Below are positions 59,943 through 64,000 of a DNA stretch of 64,000 nucleotides, piece after piece. Positions within the stretch are counted from its first letter, which is position 1. Each line of letters starts with the position of its first letter. Source of the stretch: Brachypodium distachyon. Lineage: Eukaryota > Streptophyta > Magnoliopsida > Poales > Poaceae. The translations under genes and the position numbers were made by a program. Where the stretch lies: positions 19,799,501-19,863,500 of the forward strand of contig NC_016131.3 of the NCBI RefSeq assembly GCF_000005505.3, read 5' to 3'. Under the pieces are notes generated by a model. The model did no database searches. It worked only from the letters and a program-made list of their open reading frames with translations, and had not been told where the DNA came from.

Positions 59943-62900
59943 ATGGTGGTTGTGGTGGCGAAGGAGGAGGAGGGGGAGGAGGGGAAGGAGGGGCGCGGCG
60001 GCGTGGCGTGGGGGACGTGGGAGGAGCTGGTGCTGGGCGGCGCCGTAATCCGCCACGGGGCCGCCGCGTGGGACACCGTCGCCGCCGAGCTGCGCTGCCG
60101 CTCCCCGCACCGCTTCTCGCCCGAGGTCCGCCCTTTGCCAAACCCTAGCTTAGTGATTACTGTAATGTCGCTTGGATAAGGGTGGGTTAGGGCGTGTATT
60201 TTTTGGGGGCGTTACTGAAATGATCATCCTTGTGAGAAATTGGTGCTGGCTAGGGTTTCGCGATCCTGGTGGACATATTTTCAGGCGTGTATATATATAT
60301 GATCTCGGCATGGATGTCAAGCAAATATTTGGCTGTGACTTCAGAGATGGTGAGCATGGATTGCCATGTTGGGTGGATGCTTGGATGATCATGAGCTTCA
60401 CTTTTTGACAATCAAACAAATGACAAGGGGCACCCCACAATTTTGATCTGACACTAGGAAATCGATTCAACACGCAATTATGATCGATCAATAGAATTTG
60501 CACCTATTATCTGAAACATGCTGATCCCTCGCACAATTGGTTTTACAGATCATGTTTTTCTAGTTTTAAAATTGTGCCAGGAATAGGATAAGGGAGCTCT
60601 TATTCTTTGTCTAATTTTGGCAGATTATGTTATTTATAGATTGGCTGCCTCATACACCGTTTTTCCTTGTTTGTAGGAATGTGAAGCAAAATTTTCAGAG
60701 ATACAAGCACGCTACTCTGCATGCAAGGGCGAGTAAGTGTTACCGATCCATGTGATGTCTGTACTAGCTTGTCGAATGTGATCTAGGTTGCACATACTGC
60801 ATATTATGATCATGTGTTTCAAGGACAATTTTGAACTTTGATTGATGAATATTCAATGTTAACCTAATCCCCCATCCTGCATACGAATTTTCTTTTGCTG
60901 TAGTATCTGGATGAAAACTTGCATGAAATTGTGACCATACAATGTGTAAGTCTTCTCATGGGCTCGTAGCACATAAAAAGAAAATGTAACCATGTGCTAT
61001 ATCTCCCGTAGATAATATCTCAGAGCAAGATATGTACCTTAAATGTTTTGCCATTTTAAGTTGGTCCAGTAAATTATATGGAGAAAATTAGAAATCGTGT
61101 CAACTTTGTTCTGTTTTGGGATGCCATTGGTCTCTGCCTCCTATTGTGTGAGAAGTTCTGGGTGTAAGTTGATATTTTGCAAGTTCTACCAGTGAACCGG
61201 TTCGGACATTATTATCACTGGGCAGGACTGGGAAGGAGGCAAAGAGGGGATGGAAGAAGAAATATATTCAATGATAATTTTGTGAATAAGTTATGGATCA
61301 CCAATGCTAATCACATACATAGAAACAAAAGGCCTATACCTCTCTACAGGTTGATTTAAGACTATGCTATGCCACATAGTCTTAAATCAACCTGTAGTAA
61401 GGATACAAACTTAAGGTTAATGTCCTCGTATGCAGCTTTCAGTACGTTCAGTCTTTAGCCAGTACACGCAGGACATTTCAACCAACTGCATTCTATCATA
61501 TATAGTTTTGTGTAGTATAGTGAAGTAAATTTCAGATCGATGTGGTATTTTATTGATATTGTATTTACTTCAATGCAGTGCTTGGTTTGACGAACTTCGC
61601 AAACAGAGAATTGCTGAATTGAAACGGGAGCTTCAGAAGTCAGAAAGTCTTATTGGGTTAGTATTGATGATGTTTCCTTTGAATATACGCTTGCTCTTAA
61701 ACCTTTTTAGCATTTTTTACATGTAATCTTCATAATTTGTTTTCGATACAAGGTCTATAATTTAAGATACTACCTCCGATCCTAAATTAGGATTGGAGGG
61801 AGTATATTTTAGCATTGGTATGTCATCTTGAAGCCGAGTGAAAGATACTTTAGACAACAGTTATGCTACCTGAGTGGAATTTTTCTCTGTACTGAATATT
61901 ATGCAATCTGGTTTTTCCTTGTTCCAGATCCTTGCAGTCTGTGATTGAAAGCCTTAGCAATAGCAAACATGAGGATGTCAACTCTGGATGCCACACTGAA
62001 TCATGTTCACCGGCTGAAATTGCAGCTGATACTAACTCCTCAAGCAAAGAATTGTCCAAAGATAGATCATCCGCTGCTAGCTTCACTGAAGAAGCAAGCA
62101 ACAGTCAGAAATCTCAGAAAGTTCAAAATACATCAGCCGAGACATTGTTAGAGCCCCATGTTGAAAAGGGCTGTACAGAAGGTGGTTTGCTTTGGGGCTC
62201 TAGAAAGAAAAGGGGTTTGAGGGATAAAAAGGTTATTCTGATGGCTGATGATAGTAGCAGAGAGGGTGAGAATACATCTACATCATGCATACAGATAGAG
62301 GGTTCCTCTGAGGGCCGGATGAATGACTCAAAAACTTCAAAGATAGAGCCTAGTGCATCTGTGCGTGAGACAGCGAAACAAAAGTTGGGAGAGATTTTGA
62401 ATAGTATATCTTCTCAAGGTGACTGTTATATGTTGCAACACCAAATTGATATCCAGGTATTCAGTCAGTCTTTGTATCCCTAGTGCTTCAGTAGGTTGTT
62501 TAAATTATAGAGTATTATGTCTTTGAAATTTCGATCAGAATTGCCGACAGTTTGTTCTGTTAAAGAATTAAAATATCTTGTAGGCATTGTGAATTTCCTT
62601 TGTGTTCTTTTATTACAATTACACAGTCAATGTGGTCAAATTAGGAAAACTCTACGTGGTACTATATTATATGCTCTGTAAGAGAGACACTTTCAGTGCT
62701 TCAAATCACCTGTACAGTAGTTAATGTATTCTTAAGATATATAAAATAGCACATGTACTTTTGATTTTGCATTCCATCTTATTTCTCGCCTTGTCTTCCT
62801 CTACAGCGGAAGAGGGCTAGATACAAGAAGATGATCCGCCAGCATATCGACTTCAGAATGCTTCATTCTAAGATCAAGAGTGGTGCTATCTCTTCTGCCA

Positions 62901-63751
62901 ATGAGCTCCTAAAAGACATGCTCGTGTTCGTGAATAATGTCCTTGCTTTTTATCCAAAGGCTACATTGGAGCACATGGCTGCAATTGAGCTTCGAGGTCT
63001 TGTATGCAAAACATTGCAACAGAGCTCAAGCATTACCTCCATGAATTCGGGGGAGGCAGGGATAGCTAGTGACCTTGTAACCAAGAAGACTGCGGCAGGG
63101 ATAGCTAGCGACCCAGTAATCAAGAAGACCGCTGTAGGCATAGCTGGTGACCCTCTAATCAAGAAGACTGCAAGAGGGATAGCTGGTGACCCTGTAATCA
63201 AGAAGACTGCAGCAGGGATAACCAGTGGCCCTGTAATCAAGAAGACTGCAGCAGGGATAGCCAGTGACCCTGTCAACAAGAAGACTGCGGCAGGGATATC
63301 CAGTGACCCTGTCAACAAGAAACCTGCGGCAGGGGTAACCAGTGACCCTGTGATCAAGAAGACTGCGACAGGGGTAACCAGTTCCCCTGTGATCAAGAAG
63401 ACTGTGACAGGGGTACCTAGTGCCCCTGTGATCAAGAAGACTGCGACAGGGGTGGCCAGTGCCCCTGTGATCAAGAAGATTGCTCGAACCATGCCGCCCG
63501 TACGGCATGTGCCTCGTGATGCAAAGAGAAGCAAGGTTCCTGCAAAGGAGGCTGGAAGTACAGCCAGTCAGGGCGAGGCCAAGGACCTCCCTGGCGATGC
63601 AGCACCATCAGCTAATGAAAAATCTACTGGGAGAAGTCCGCCAGCCAAGAAGCGAGGCGTCGGGCGGCCTCCAAAGAGCGGGCAGAAGCGTGCTGCGCCG
63701 CAGAGCCAGCAAGACAGCCCTAACAAAGGAAGGAAGAGGACCCGGCGGTGA
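59943..63751 (+). CDS. SANT-like and bromodomain nuclear protein with a 13-residue tandem repeat, five exons
   Basis: Exons 59943-60125, 60677-60732, 61579-61656, 61928-62456 and 62807-63751 give 596 residues in frame. The N-terminus has a Myb/SANT-like unit (WGTWEELVLGGAVIRHG..AWDTVAAEL, then FSPEECEAKFSEIQARY), followed by a short coiled coil (LRKQRIAELKRELQKSE). A Ser-rich middle comes next, then a divergent bromodomain (about 255-345: KKMIRQHIDFRMLHSKI, LLKDMLVFVNNVLAFYPKAT). The usual acetyl-lysine-binding YN appears as YP, so canonical binding is doubtful. Residues ~366-508 are eleven copies of a 13-residue unit (AAGIASDPVIKKT type). The C-terminus is basic with an AT-hook-like KKRGVGRPPKSG. 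The family is plant bromodomain proteins of the At2g42150/At3g57980 type. A nuclear, chromatin-associated role is inferred from these domains. Confidence 0.9.
61770..61802. mobile_element. Ultra-short Stowaway-like palindrome (33 bp) in intron 3 of the bromodomain gene
   Basis: CTACCTCCGATCCTAA faces TTAGGATTGGAGGGAG with essentially no loop, flanked by TA (61768-61769 and 61803-61804). Confidence 0.75.
63056..63484 (+). repeat. 39-bp coding minisatellite, 11 copies
   Basis: Eleven in-frame units of the type GCAGGGATAGCTAGTGACCC...AAGAAGACT each encode 13 residues. Units diverge mainly at the GIAS/GVTS and D/S/A positions, while PVIKK is nearly fixed. The antisense frames are also open throughout, purely because of the repeat. 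Confidence 0.95.
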
Positions 63752-64000
63752 AGGTAAAAAGCCTTGAATAGGCAGAAGCGTGTCGTTTTTTGGTGCACAG
63801 CCTGTAAAAGGAGGCCATAGACTAGCTCCATCCAGTGTTTGTACCTGTCGAAGACTAGGTGAAAGGAGTTAGGATGTTGTAAGACTAAGGGCAAGGAGTT
63901 GCAATTTTTCCTGGTGTTTTTCCATGCACAGCTAGATGAACTAGTATCTTCATTTTTCCTACAGAGATGTAATCGATGTTATAGGCCATATGTGTCTGTC
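63752..64000 (+). other. 3'-UTR and downstream flank of the bromodomain gene
   Basis: The sequence just after the stop repeats a 12-base piece of the coding end (AGGCAGAAGCGTG). No other gene was recognised before the window ends. Confidence 0.55.

Noticed and set aside
59669..60141. Minus-strand frames of 96-135 residues rich in Pro/Arg/Ser
   Set aside because: They lie antisense to the first exon and promoter of the bromodomain gene and reflect GC-rich codon shadows.
62950..63534. A 194-residue minus-strand open frame and a 117-residue sister frame
   Set aside because: They are the antisense of the 39-bp coding minisatellite. Openness is a by-product of the repeated sequence.

Overview
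The window is a piece of nuclear plant DNA, almost certainly from a grass (Poaceae). The genes have many introns with GT-AG borders. The closest recognisable proteins are plant families: a KIN-4 kinesin, a STRUBBELIG-type receptor, a plant acireductone dioxygenase and an SCPL51-like carboxypeptidase. Intergenic space and introns are full of Stowaway-type MITEs with the CTCCCTCCG end and TA target duplications, as is typical of grass genomes. I cannot name the genus. All exon borders are read from splice consensus and reading frame, without transcripts.

Left part (1-26 kb) is transposon- and pseudogene-rich. A two-gene Mutator-like element with long terminal inverted repeats occupies at least 1-5457. 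It carries a MuDR-type transposase broken by one in-frame stop and one 1-nt frameshift. A convergent second gene encodes a zinc-ribbon (GRF-like)/coiled-coil/membrane protein and appears open. Next come a degenerate minisatellite (7.4-7.9 kb), an orphan terminal exon of an SCPL gene (8.5 kb), and a decayed SCPL gene (9.8-15.1 kb) that has lost both catalytic Ser and catalytic His. A decayed LINE (17.7-21.2 kb) is split in its RNase H domain by a 278-bp non-autonomous Helitron. A second SCPL pseudogene lies in inverted orientation (23.5-25.5 kb), with its first exon tandemly duplicated at poly-C junctions.

Right part (26-64 kb) is a gene-rich island with all genes on the plus strand. They are a small single-span membrane protein of unknown function (26.9-31.1 kb), acireductone dioxygenase of the methionine salvage cycle (32.5-34.8 kb), a KIN-4C-type chromokinesin with 26 coding exons (38.3-47.2 kb), a STRUBBELIG-family LRR receptor pseudokinase with 18 exons (51.5-57.1 kb), and a SANT-like/bromodomain protein (59.9-63.75 kb) with a 39-bp coding minisatellite. 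Between them sit a 504-bp fold-back element, a Tourist-like MITE nested in a Stowaway MITE, a very small TRIM-like LTR element, a triplicated repeat with palindromic TGACG motifs upstream of the receptor gene, and several ultra-short Stowaway-end palindromes.

The intact genes show no sign of acting in one pathway. The neighbourhood is ordinary eukaryotic gene order, not an operon or cluster. The most interesting items are the two-gene MULE, the precisely datable nested insertions, the inverted SCPL pseudogene pair, the duplicated 3' exon shared by the 31-kb and 47-kb loci, and the coding minisatellite of the bromodomain gene.
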